53,237 nucleotides of DNA from CAZKWG01 sp964615375. Lineage in GTDB: Bacteria > Myxococcota_A > UBA796 > CAZKWG01. A model generated the notes under the pieces. It searched no databases and was not told where the DNA came from. It was given only the letters and a program-made list of their open reading frames with translations. The translations under genes were made by a program, and so were the position numbers. Location: positions 1-53,237 of the forward strand of contig CAZTOW010000062.1 of NCBI GenBank assembly GCA_964615375.1, in the 5' to 3' direction. Shown one piece after another: positions 1-7,090 of the stretch. Numbering within the stretch: the stretch's first letter is position 1; every line of letters begins with the position of its first letter.

Positions 1-136
1 GACATCGACATCGACATCGACATCGACATCGACATCGACATCGGCATCGGCATCGACATCGGCATCGCAATCGGCATCGGCATCGGCATCGGCATCGGTC
101 TTGGGGGCGGAGATCTGTTGTGAGAGGGAGAATTCC

Positions 137-185
137 CCCTCATCCGCCCTTCGGGCACCTTCTCCCTCCGGGAGAAGGGGAGGGT
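137..185 (+). repeat. REP-like palindrome, left copy
   Basis: Two nested hairpins are visible: GCCC-TT-CGGGC, and TTCTCCC-TCC-GGGAGAA. The sequence is the inverted counterpart of the copy at 308-356. Similar 'CCCTCACCCGGCCTTCGG' elements are common intergenic repeats in high-GC proteobacteria; that statement is from general knowledge. Confidence 0.75.
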
Positions 186-307
186 GGAGTAAGCCTTTCT
201 GTCCCAACCCACTCTGACGAATCTACCTGTAGGCACTTCTCAACCAACACAGAAGTAGCCTCAGCCCCACCCATCCTCTCTGTCGCCAGCGGAGCGATCC
301 AGCTAGT

Positions 308-356
308 CTCCCCCTCTCCCTCCGGGAGAGGGTGGCCGAAGGCCGGGTGAGGGGGA
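308..356 (-). repeat. REP-like palindrome, right copy (inverted)
   Basis: This is the reverse complement of the REP-like unit at 137-185, with changes that preserve pairing. Hairpins are CCCTCTCCC-TCC-GGGAGAGGG and GGCC-GAA-GGCC. Together the two copies form the inner part of the long inverted repeat downstream of the peptidase gene. Confidence 0.75.
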
Positions 357-580
357 AGCTCTCTCCTCCACAACAGACCGCCGCCCCCCACACCGATGCC
401 GATACCGATACCGATGCCGATGCCGATACCGATGCCGATGTCGATGCCGATGTCGATGTCGATGTCGATGTCGATACCGATGCCGATGCCGATGCCGATG
501 CCGATGTCGATGCCGATGTCGATGTCGATGTCGATGTCGATGTCGATGTCGATGCCGATACCGATACCGACCTCCCCCCA

Positions 581-2080
581 CTACTCCCCGACCACCCTCC
601 CCACCGGCCACACCCCCCCGACCTCCGGCTCCGCGATCCACCCACAGGCGAAGATCCCGTCGTCACTCCGCGCCTCACACAGATACACCGCCACCGCCCC
701 CAGCGGCTGATCCGCGCGCACCATCGCCGTCCCCGCCGGCAACCTCCGCGACACCCGCCGCGTCTCCGCCTCCACCAGCCGCTCGCCCAGAGAGCTCTCC
801 AGGATCCCCCGCGAGCCCTGCGCCTCGACCGCCGTGACGATGGACTCCTCCAGCTCCACCAGTCGGTCCTCGGCGAGGCGCTCCACGTGGAGCCCGTGGC
901 CCTCCAGCCGCGGGACAAGCGCCGCGGGGAGCACATAGGCCAGGGGCCGATCCACCACGACCGAGCCCTCCCACCGCGCGTAGTGCGGCACGGTCACGGT
1001 CACGGGCTCGCCGTCCAGCGCGTAGGGCTCGCGGGTGAGGATGGGGACGGGCTGGTCCTCGGCGTGGAGCTGATACCGCACGGCGATCCGCTCGGGCGGC
1101 TTCGCGCAGCGGTCCAGCAGCTCCACGATCTCCGGGCCGCGCTCGGCCACAAGGCCGGCGGTGGCCTCGAGGAAGGCGCGGGTGGCCTGGACGCGCTCGG
1201 GGAAGGGCAGGTAGCTGTAGGTCTCCGCCAGGATGTCCAGACGGTTGGTCAGCCCGCGGTAGTTCGACCCGAAGCGCGGGTGGTGGGTGTAGGTCATCCA
1301 GCCGGGCTCGTCGCCGCCCTCGTCGCGCACGAAATTGCCGTAGAAGAAGGTCTCCAGGCCGTGGGCGGCGCGCACGCGGCGGGTGATCTCGGGGAGGAGC
1401 TGCTGGCGGGCGAAGGCGACGGGCTCGGCCCGCCCCGATCGCGGGGTGTGGGGCGTGTCGTAGGTGAGCGCGTAGCGGTGGATGGAGCCGTTGGTGGCGT
1501 GGCAGTCCAGGGTCAGGTGGGGGCGCCAGCGCTGGTAGACCTCCCGGGCCATGAGCCGCATCTCCGGCGCGTCCTGGCGCAGGTAGTCGCGGTTCAGGTT
1601 GATGCCGCTGGCGTTGGTGCGGGTGCCGACCCCGGTGTCCGGCCCGATCTGGCCAAACAGGCGCTTGATGTCCAGCTTGCGGTTCGCCGGGTCGATGCGA
1701 TCGTTGCCGTCGGGGTTGAAGAGCGGCACGACCACCAGGGTCAGGTGCTCCAGCAGCTCGCCCGCGGAGCTCTGGAGGAGGTCCCGCATCCAGGCCTGGC
1801 TGGCCTCCTTGCCCTCGACCTCGCCGGCGTGGATGCCGTTGATCACCAGCATCACAGGCAGGCCGAGCGCGTGGGCGGCCTCGGGCGTGTGCGCGCCGTG
1901 CGCGGAGAGCACGACGAGGGGCAGGGCGCGGCCCTCGGGGCTGTGGCCGAACAGGCTCACGCGCATCCGAGGGTCCTGGCGGGCGTCCAGCGCGTCGAGG
2001 AAGCGCATCACGTCCGCGTGCAGCGAGGTCTCGCGGAAGCTCGTGGCCTCCGCGCGGGTGAGGGGAGCGGATCCGGTCAT
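581..2080 (-). CDS. M14 family zinc carboxypeptidase-like protein
   Basis: This 499-residue protein has the peptidase M14 pattern. A zinc-binding HAGE sits at residues 84-87 (H84, E87), NLNRDY at 161-166 forms the substrate-binding region, the third zinc ligand is H194 in DCHATNG, and E286 in AETYSY is the probable general-base Glu. It should hydrolyse C-terminal residues or amide bonds of a peptide or peptidoglycan-like substrate. No signal peptide is visible, so a cytoplasmic role or non-classical export is left open. The start at 2080 is supported by a GGGAGGA ribosome site 3 nt upstream. The gene is divergent from the next one. It ends 14 bp from the hexamer array, whose hairpins may act in 3' processing or termination. 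The family call is firm; the substrate is unknown. Confidence 0.85.
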   Translation of the reverse strand: MTGSAPLTRAEATSFRETSLHADVMRFLDALDARQDPRMRVSLFGHSPEGRALPLVVLSAHGAHTPEAAHALGLPVMLVINGIHAGEVEGKEASQAWMRDLLQSSAGELLEHLTLVVVPLFNPDGNDRIDPANRKLDIKRLFGQIGPDTGVGTRTNASGINLNRDYLRQDAPEMRLMAREVYQRWRPHLTLDCHATNGSIHRYALTYDTPHTPRSGRAEPVAFARQQLLPEITRRVRAAHGLETFFYGNFVRDEGGDEPGWMTYTHHPRFGSNYRGLTNRLDILAETYSYLPFPERVQATRAFLEATAGLVAERGPEIVELLDRCAKPPERIAVRYQLHAEDQPVPILTREPYALDGEPVTVTVPHYARWEGSVVVDRPLAYVLPAALVPRLEGHGLHVERLAEDRLVELEESIVTAVEAQGSRGILESSLGERLVEAETRRVSRRLPAGTAMVRADQPLGAVAVYLCEARSDDGIFACGWIAEPEVGGVWPVGRVVGE

Positions 2081-2088
2081 GGTCCTCC

Positions 2089-2112
2089 CATAGCGCGCCC
2101 GGATCCGCTATG
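2089..2112. promoter_or_regulatory. Inverted repeat in divergent promoter region
   Basis: Exact 7-bp arms CATAGCG and CGCTATG are separated by 10 bp, lying between the divergent starts at 2080 and 2133. The right arm overlaps GCTATGCT (2107-2114), a -10-like motif that recurs upstream of other genes in the window. The symmetry may simply reflect two back-to-back -10 boxes. Confidence 0.45.
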
Positions 2113-2132
2113 CTGCCCGCGACGGAGAACCC

Positions 2133-2702
2133 ATGCCCAAGAAGCGCAGCCAGCTCTGCCAGCGCACCAAGATCGAGTCCTACCGCTTCCTGGACCACCT
2201 CGTCGTGGTCGTGGAGGGGTCGCTGCCCAGCCCGGGCTGGGACGTGGACATCGAGCAGCGGCCCAGCCATGACGGCGTGCTCAGCTTCCAGGCCGTGCGC
2301 CGGGCCCGCGCCGGGATGTGGCCGCAGGTGGTGACCCCCTTCCGCTACGGCGAGCTCTTCGAGGTCGAGAGCGTGCCGCTGGAGGTGGAGGTGGTCCACG
2401 CTGAGGGCGCCGATCGCGTGCCCGTGCGCACCGACCGCGTGGGCCTCGCCGACCCCGCCCTCCAGGGCCAGCCCCCAGTCGGCGCCCCGCACGAGGGCCC
2501 GCTGGTCCACAGCGCGACGGGCTTCTCGCCCGCGCTCTCCTTCGACGAGGCCTTCGCCGACGCCCTGCAGAACCTCCCCAGCCACGAGGTGAGCCACGCC
2601 GACGAGATGGCGAGGATCAAGGTCGAGGAGATCGGCGCCTTGTTCGGGGGTATCGCTGGCTTCCACCAGATGTACGTGAAGATCCGGCGCGAGATCGCTT
2701 GA
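2133..2702 (+). CDS. Hypothetical protein (189 aa)
   Basis: I do not recognise a family. The 189-residue product starts with a basic MPKKRSQ, has no signal peptide and no membrane segment, and ends with an amphipathic region (about 135-189) rich in Glu, Ile and Met. The middle is Pro/Gly/Val-rich and could be a small beta domain. The ATG at 2133 lies 19 nt downstream of the -10-like GCTATGCT. The gene is divergent from the M14 peptidase, with only 52 bp between them, and is followed by the initiator tRNA. The reading frame is well supported by high third-position GC and by the absence of a better frame on either strand. Confidence 0.65.
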   Translation: MPKKRSQLCQRTKIESYRFLDHLVVVVEGSLPSPGWDVDIEQRPSHDGVLSFQAVRRARAGMWPQVVTPFRYGELFEVESVPLEVEVVHAEGADRVPVRTDRVGLADPALQGQPPVGAPHEGPLVHSATGFSPALSFDEAFADALQNLPSHEVSHADEMARIKVEEIGALFGGIAGFHQMYVKIRREIA

Positions 2703-2727
2703 CGGTCCGGGCCTGGAGAGGTACATG
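2699..2727 (+). promoter_or_regulatory. Candidate tRNA promoter
   Basis: TTGACG (2699-2704) is followed after 17 bp by a weak -10, TACATG (2722-2727), about 44 bp before the tRNA. The -35 matches consensus at five of six positions; the -10 matches only three. Confidence 0.4.
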
Positions 2728-2770
2728 GTTGGGGCTTCGCGGGACCACTCCCGCGTGAGCCTTCAAATGA

Positions 2771-2847
<77 letters not shown>

Positions 2848-2860
2848 TTTCGAGTACACG

Positions 2861-2901
2861 GCGCCGGTCTTCGCTCACGCGGAGATCGGCGCTTTGCTTT
2901 T
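2861..2901 (+). terminator. Rho-independent terminator of the tRNA
   Basis: A 14-bp stem (2861-2874 with 2879-2892; all pairs Watson-Crick apart from two G-U wobbles) with a TCAC loop is followed by TTTGCTTTT (2893-2901). It lies 13 bp after the tRNA CCA and just before the end of the convergent TetR gene, so it may serve both strands. Confidence 0.85.
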
Positions 2902-2917
2902 CGGCCTCCCGCGCCCC

Positions 2918-3538
2918 TCAGCCCAGGACCGCGTCCTCGGGGATGCCCAGCCGGCGCGACAGGTAGGCCGTGACCAGGATCTCCGCCTCGCGCACGACGC
3001 GGGCGCGGAAGGCCGCGTCCCGGCTCACGCTCAGCCCCTGCAGCGTCCCCAGGACCAGGTTCGTGACCTCGCTGATCGCGGCGCGGTCCTCGTCCGCCAG
3101 CGTGGGCGCCACGCGCGCCAGGGTCGCGCCGATGAGGCCCGCCATCAGGGCCGACTCCGCCGCCATCCCCGCCGCCAGCGCGGGGTGACGGGCCTGCTCG
3201 ATGAGGGTGCGGAAGCCCGGCCAGGCCACCAGCAGCTCGTTGAAGGCCCGCACGCCCAGCGAGACGTGCTCGGCCAGCGTGAGCCCGGTGGGCGGGGGGA
3301 GGCCCTCGCCCAGCGCCCGCATCCGCGAGGCGTAGCGCTCCGCCAGAGCCACCAGCAGCGCCTCCTTGTCGGGGAAGAAGCGGTAGAGCCCGCCGACGGA
3401 GACCCCCGCGCGCGCCGCGACGTGGTTGGTCGTCGCCGCCTCGTAGCCCATCTCCAGGAAGACCTGATCGGCGGCGTCGAGGATGGACTCGACCCGCTCG
3501 CGGCTGCGGCTCTGCTGAGGCTGGCGGCGCAGGCTCAT
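2918..3538 (-). CDS. TetR family transcriptional regulator
   Basis: The 206-residue product has a TetR N-terminal helix-turn-helix: the segment RERVESILDAADQVFLEMGY followed by TTNHVAARAGVSVGGLYRFF (about residues 15-60) is the classic pattern. The C-terminal helical domain, about 75-200, binds an unknown ligand. The start at 3538 (MSLRRQPQQ) is preferred to upstream in-frame starts, which would add an arginine/glycine-rich, unconserved extension. The gene is divergent from the HlyD-VTC-DUF4956 cassette (118-bp gap), so it is a candidate local repressor of it. A TGTGA...TCACA pair lies in that gap (about 3598-3627). That link is inferred from position only. Confidence 0.88.
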   Translation of the reverse strand: MSLRRQPQQSRSRERVESILDAADQVFLEMGYEAATTNHVAARAGVSVGGLYRFFPDKEALLVALAERYASRMRALGEGLPPPTGLTLAEHVSLGVRAFNELLVAWPGFRTLIEQARHPALAAGMAAESALMAGLIGATLARVAPTLADEDRAAISEVTNLVLGTLQGLSVSRDAAFRARVVREAEILVTAYLSRRLGIPEDAVLG

Positions 3539-3656
3539 GCCGCACCGCCTAATTCGTCCGCGCGCTCCAGGTCCGCCGCCCCTCCCCGTTTCATGGATGT
3601 GATCGAAACGACACGGTCCTGTCACACAGAGAAGGGACGCACGGCGAGGTGAGCGC

Positions 3657-4751
3657 GTGGGACGACCGGGAGCGGGAGACAGGCGTAGTGACATCGCGCA
3701 GGCGGGCCTCGGCCTGCTCGCGCTGGCGACCCTCGCCGCGGCGACCCTGGGCGTCTCCCCCTGGTCCGACGCGGGGCGGCCGGCGGTGATCGTGGCGGCG
3801 CAGGAGTACAGGGTCTCCGCGCTCTCTCCGGGGCGCTACGCCTGGACCCTGGAGGACGGGAGCCGGGCCGGGGGGCCGGGGCTGCTCAACCAGAGCCTCT
3901 ACCAGTTCGAGCGCAACGACCTCGTGGCGCTGAGCCTGGAGCCCTCCCTGCGCTCCGGCGCGCGGGTGGAGGCCGGGCAATTCCTGGGCACGCTGCGCTC
4001 CTCGCACATCGAGGGAGAGCTGGCCTCGCTCCGCGCTCAGCGGGCCTCGCTGGCGGCGCGGCAGGCCCTCCTGGAGGCGGGCGCCCGGCCGGAGGCGGTG
4101 CAGCGGGCCCGACAGGCGGTCTCCGTGGCGGAGGCGCGCGACGCCGGGCTGCGCAGCGAGCTGGAGCGCTCGCGCAGGCTGGTGGCGGACGGGGCCGCGG
4201 GGGCGGCGGAGCTGGACGTCCTCACCCACCAGGTGGAGGTCTCCTCGCGGGAGGTCGCCCTGGCCCGGGCGGATCTGGCGCTGGCCTCGGTCGGGGCGCG
4301 GCCCGAGGAGGTGGGCGCCCTGGTCGAGGAGGCGCGGGCCATCGACGCGCGCGTGGCCGAGCTGGAGGCGATGAACGACTCGGTCCGGCTGCTGAGCCCC
4401 ATCACGGGGGTGCTGGAGCTGGGGGCCAGCGCGGAGGCCGACGGTGAGCCGGTCGTGCTGCGGGTGCGGGCCGTGGACACGCTCTTCGCGCGCTTCCCGG
4501 TGCCCGCGGGCACGGCGCTGAGGACCGGGGACGCGGTCTCGTTTCAGACCCGGGCCCTGCCGGGGCGGGACTTCCAGGCCCAGGTGACCGAGGTGAGCTC
4601 GGCCGCGCGCCCCCTGGCCGGCGAGCCCGTGCAATGGGCGACCGCGGAGATTCACGGCGTGGACGGCGCGCTCTCCCCCGGCTGGGTGGGGACGGTCGGG
4701 CTCCCCGGCGCCGGCGCGGGCGGCCTGCTGGCCTGGATCGGCCTCCCATGA
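3657..4751 (+). CDS. HlyD-like periplasmic adaptor (membrane fusion) protein
   Basis: This 364-residue protein has one N-terminal membrane segment (about 14-34), a split barrel-sandwich/lipoyl-like domain (RSGARVEAGQFLGTL at about 99-113, then LLSPITGVLELGASA), a long Ala/Glu/Arg-rich coiled-coil hairpin between the halves (about 118-235), and a C-terminal beta-barrel. This is the architecture of HlyD/membrane fusion proteins. The start is GTG at 3657 with GAGGTGA upstream. No ABC transporter or TolC partner is near. Instead the stop overlaps the start of a VTC-type polymerase gene (ATGA), followed by DUF4956, so it probably links these inner-membrane proteins to the cell envelope. The precise partner is unknown. 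Confidence 0.75.
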   Translation: MGRPGAGDRRSDIAQAGLGLLALATLAAATLGVSPWSDAGRPAVIVAAQEYRVSALSPGRYAWTLEDGSRAGGPGLLNQSLYQFERNDLVALSLEPSLRSGARVEAGQFLGTLRSSHIEGELASLRAQRASLAARQALLEAGARPEAVQRARQAVSVAEARDAGLRSELERSRRLVADGAAGAAELDVLTHQVEVSSREVALARADLALASVGARPEEVGALVEEARAIDARVAELEAMNDSVRLLSPITGVLELGASAEADGEPVVLRVRAVDTLFARFPVPAGTALRTGDAVSFQTRALPGRDFQAQVTEVSSAARPLAGEPVQWATAEIHGVDGALSPGWVGTVGLPGAGAGGLLAWIGLP

Positions 4752-5563
4752 GCGCCTACGACGACGGCGGGCGCTACGAGCTCAAGTACACGCTGCCGGT
4801 GAGCATGCGCGAGGCCATCCTGGCGCACGCGCGCGGCCACATCGAGCCAGACCCCCACGGCGAGCTCCTGCCCTTCGGCACCCGCGGATACCGCGTCCAC
4901 AGCCTGTACTTCGACACGCCAGAGCTCTCCGACTATGCCGAGCGCCTGGAGCGCCGCCAGGTCCGCGTGCGTCTGCGGGCCCGCACCTACGGCCAGCTGG
5001 GCGAGCGCCACCCGGTCTTCCTGGAGGACAAGCGCAAGCTGGACCACTGGGTGGTCAAGCAGCGCGTGAAGATCTGCAACAGCGACCAGCTCCTGGCGAC
5101 GCCCGGCGAGCGCCCCTGGGCCTACTGGGCGGAGAGGCTCACCGGGAAGGCCAGATATATCGCCGATCACTTCGTGCGCCGCGTGGACGGGGAGGGGCGC
5201 GTGCCCGTCAGCATCGTCCATTACATGCGGGAGAGCTTCGCCGACAGCCGCCCGGAGTACCGCGAGGTCCGGCTGACCCTGGACCACGCGCTGAGCGCCA
5301 CCACCCAGGACCTCGGGCTCGAGCTGCGCGCGCCCCCCGACGTGGATCTGCTCCCGCCCGACTACATGGTCGTGGAGCTCAAGTTCGGCGGCACCCAGCC
5401 CGGCTGGATGCGGACCCTGGTGCGCGAGCTCGGGCTGGTCTCCGAGCCGCTGTCCAAGTTCGCGCTCAGCGTGGCCGCGGGGAGACGCGGCGGAGATCGC
5501 CGTGATCTGGAGGCGCTGCTGCCGCACGGCGTCAAGCACACCGGATGGAGAGGGGCCGCATGA
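4748..5563 (+). CDS. VTC-domain polyphosphate polymerase-like protein
   Basis: The 271-residue protein matches the VTC/CYTH-type tunnel fold: RYELKYTL (9-16), YRVHSLYFDT, RVRLRARTYG, FLEDKRK, KQRV, then EYREVRLTLD and MVVELKF. The regularly spaced basic and acidic residues on alternating strands are those that bind triphosphate and metal in the yeast Vtc4 catalytic domain. The expected activity is polymerisation of phosphate from ATP, though bacterial members with DUF4956 partners are largely uncharacterised. Its ATG at 4748 overlaps the previous stop by 4 nt, and its own stop overlaps the DUF4956 start, so the three genes are translationally coupled. There is no SPX domain, unlike the eukaryotic enzymes. 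Confidence 0.85.
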   Translation: MSAYDDGGRYELKYTLPVSMREAILAHARGHIEPDPHGELLPFGTRGYRVHSLYFDTPELSDYAERLERRQVRVRLRARTYGQLGERHPVFLEDKRKLDHWVVKQRVKICNSDQLLATPGERPWAYWAERLTGKARYIADHFVRRVDGEGRVPVSIVHYMRESFADSRPEYREVRLTLDHALSATTQDLGLELRAPPDVDLLPPDYMVVELKFGGTQPGWMRTLVRELGLVSEPLSKFALSVAAGRRGGDRRDLEALLPHGVKHTGWRGAA

Positions 5564-6255
5564 CGGGCTTGGAGTCGCTCAACGTGTTCCTGGCCCCGCC
5601 GCAGTCCAGCGGGCAGATGGCGGTCTCGCTGGCCCTGGCGGTGCTGCTGGGGGCGGTCTCCGCCCTGGTCCACCGCTTCACGCGGCCGGGCCTCGCCGCC
5701 CGGGGCGAGCTGGAGGCGGCGCTGGTGATGCTCTCGGTGGTCAGCGCGCTGGTCATGCTGGTCATCGGAGACAGCCTGGCCCGCGCCTTCTCCCTGGTGG
5801 GCGCGCTGGCGATCATCCGCTTCCGCACGCGGGTCCAGAGCTCCTGGGACATCGCCTTCGTGTTCCTGGCCCTGGCCCTGGGGATCGGCTGCGGGGTGCT
5901 GGCCTGGCGGGCCGCGCTCATCGGCGCATCTGTCGCCACCCTGGTCGCGCTGGGCATCAGCCGGCTCGGGGTCACCCGGCCCACCGAGGCGCTGCGCCTG
6001 CGCTTCGATCTGGGGGCCTACGGGGGGACCGAGGCGGGGGTGATGGGGGTGCTGGACCAGCACGGCCTCGCCCGGACCTTCGAGGAGGTCATCTCCCTGC
6101 GCTTCGGCGAGACCCTCTCCTACCGCTACCAGGTGCTCCTGCCCCAGACCGCGCGCCTGGACGCCCTGGTGCGCGATCTCTCGGCGGTGGAGGGCGTGGA
6201 GCGCGTGATCGTGTCCGCGGTCGAGCGCCCCGACGAGGGGGAGGACACGGACTGA
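5560..6255 (+). CDS. DUF4956 family integral membrane protein
   Basis: The 231-residue protein has about four membrane segments (about 18-38, 52-72, 105-130, 132-150) and a soluble C-terminal domain. The signature around residues 68-112 (IGDSLARAFSLVGALAIIRF, then DIAFVFLALALGIGCG) is typical of DUF4956. The family regularly sits next to VTC-domain polymerases, which suggests a membrane partner or polymer channel; this is inference, as no activity is established. The ATG at 5560 overlaps the polymerase stop. The C-terminal half (about 155-231) looks like a ferredoxin-fold regulatory domain. The gene ends 6 bp from the convergent methyltransferase gene, with no clear terminator between. Confidence 0.85.
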   Translation: MTGLESLNVFLAPPQSSGQMAVSLALAVLLGAVSALVHRFTRPGLAARGELEAALVMLSVVSALVMLVIGDSLARAFSLVGALAIIRFRTRVQSSWDIAFVFLALALGIGCGVLAWRAALIGASVATLVALGISRLGVTRPTEALRLRFDLGAYGGTEAGVMGVLDQHGLARTFEEVISLRFGETLSYRYQVLLPQTARLDALVRDLSAVEGVERVIVSAVERPDEGEDTD

Positions 6256-6261
6256 ACACGT

Positions 6262-7041
6262 TCAAATTTCCGGGCCGCCCCACAGCCAGGTGAGGTGGGC
6301 GGGCAGCGGGGTCGGGCGGATGTGGCCGATCTCCCAGCGCCAGCCCGGCCGCTGGAGCGGGGCCACCAGCTCGGCCAGCTCGTCCGCGTCGTAGATCTTG
6401 AGGCAGCTCACCAGCCCGTCCCAGACGCTGGTGAGCTGCAGCACGGGCAGGACGTAGGTGAGCGGGATCCACCGCCAGTCGAAGGGGCGCACCAGGGGCA
6501 GCACCAGGGGCACGACCACGGGCACGCCCAGCATGGCCAGCGCCTGCGGCCACTGGCGCCCCACCACCTCGTAGACGGCGATGGGCTGCCCCGCCTCCAT
6601 CGCGTCGCGCAGCACGCCGCGGGCGATCTCCGGCGGGAGGTGGTGGAAGGCGTTGAACACGAGGCGCAGCCCGGTGAGCTCGGGCGGGACCTGGGTGGCG
6701 TCGACCGGGTCGGGCCGGAAGTCCAGGCTGCCCGGGTGGCTCCGCTTCAGGGCCTCGAAGGCCGGGATGTTGGGGAAGAGGTCGGTCAGCGTGACGTGCA
6801 GGTCCAGCCCCCGGCGCCGCAGGGCCGCGCAGAGCTCCACCGTGGGGCCGCCGCTGCCCGAGCAGAGGTCCACCATCTGCGAGACGCCCCTGCGCGCCAC
6901 CTCCGGCGCCAGGTGCTCGGCGATGACGCGGCTGACCCCGACCAGCTCGAAGCCGCGGCGCAGCGCCCCGGTCATCGCCGCGCGGCAGAAGACCGGGAAC
7001 CAGGGCTGATCTTCGATCTCGGGCAGGGGGATGCGTCGCAT
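6262..7041 (-). CDS. Class I SAM-dependent methyltransferase-like protein
   Basis: The 259-residue product has a Rossmann methyltransferase core: VDLCSGSGGPT (motif I), a following acidic strand TLTDLFPN, and a motif IV-like LVFNAFHHLPPE. After the core comes a hydrophobic stretch (LAMLGVPVVVPLVLPLVRPF) that could anchor it to the membrane, then a C-terminal substrate-lid region. The substrate is unknown. The start at 7041 (MRRIPLPEIEDQ) avoids an upstream Gly/Ser-rich extension. It is divergent from the kinase gene at 7091, with only 49 bp shared between them, so joint control is plausible. Confidence 0.75.
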   Translation of the reverse strand: MRRIPLPEIEDQPWFPVFCRAAMTGALRRGFELVGVSRVIAEHLAPEVARRGVSQMVDLCSGSGGPTVELCAALRRRGLDLHVTLTDLFPNIPAFEALKRSHPGSLDFRPDPVDATQVPPELTGLRLVFNAFHHLPPEIARGVLRDAMEAGQPIAVYEVVGRQWPQALAMLGVPVVVPLVLPLVRPFDWRWIPLTYVLPVLQLTSVWDGLVSCLKIYDADELAELVAPLQRPGWRWEIGHIRPTPLPAHLTWLWGGPEI

Positions 7042-7090
7042 GCGTGCTCCCGGGCTCGCGCGCCCGTGGCGCCTTGGATAACCCGAAGGG

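Larger units (their letters stand above)
1..567. repeat. Long imperfect inverted repeat of hexamer arrays plus REP-like palindromes
   Basis: The left arm (1 to about 189) starts with a GACATC/GGCATC hexamer array cut by the window edge. It continues through a unique stretch (about 97-136) into a REP-like palindrome (137-185). The right arm (about 305-567) is the same series in reverse complement: REP-like palindrome (308-356), unique stretch, then a GATGCC/GATGTC hexamer array (about 396-567). The unique stretches also match when one is reverse-complemented (both contain TCTGTTGTG). The whole is therefore one stem-loop-like element with arms of roughly 180 bp and a loop at 190-304. No protein is supported here: the open frames only translate the hexamers into Asp/Ala/Val or Ser/Thr/Ala runs. 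Confidence 0.85.

Noticed and set aside
1..567. CRISPR-like or coding interpretation of the hexamer array
   Set aside because: Units are 6 bp without spacers, and the translated Asp/Ala/Val or Ser/Thr/Ala runs have no start signal.
332..2272. Long open frame antisense to the M14 peptidase
   Set aside because: It has no domain, translates the hexamer repeat and lies opposite a gene with all catalytic motifs; it reflects high GC only.
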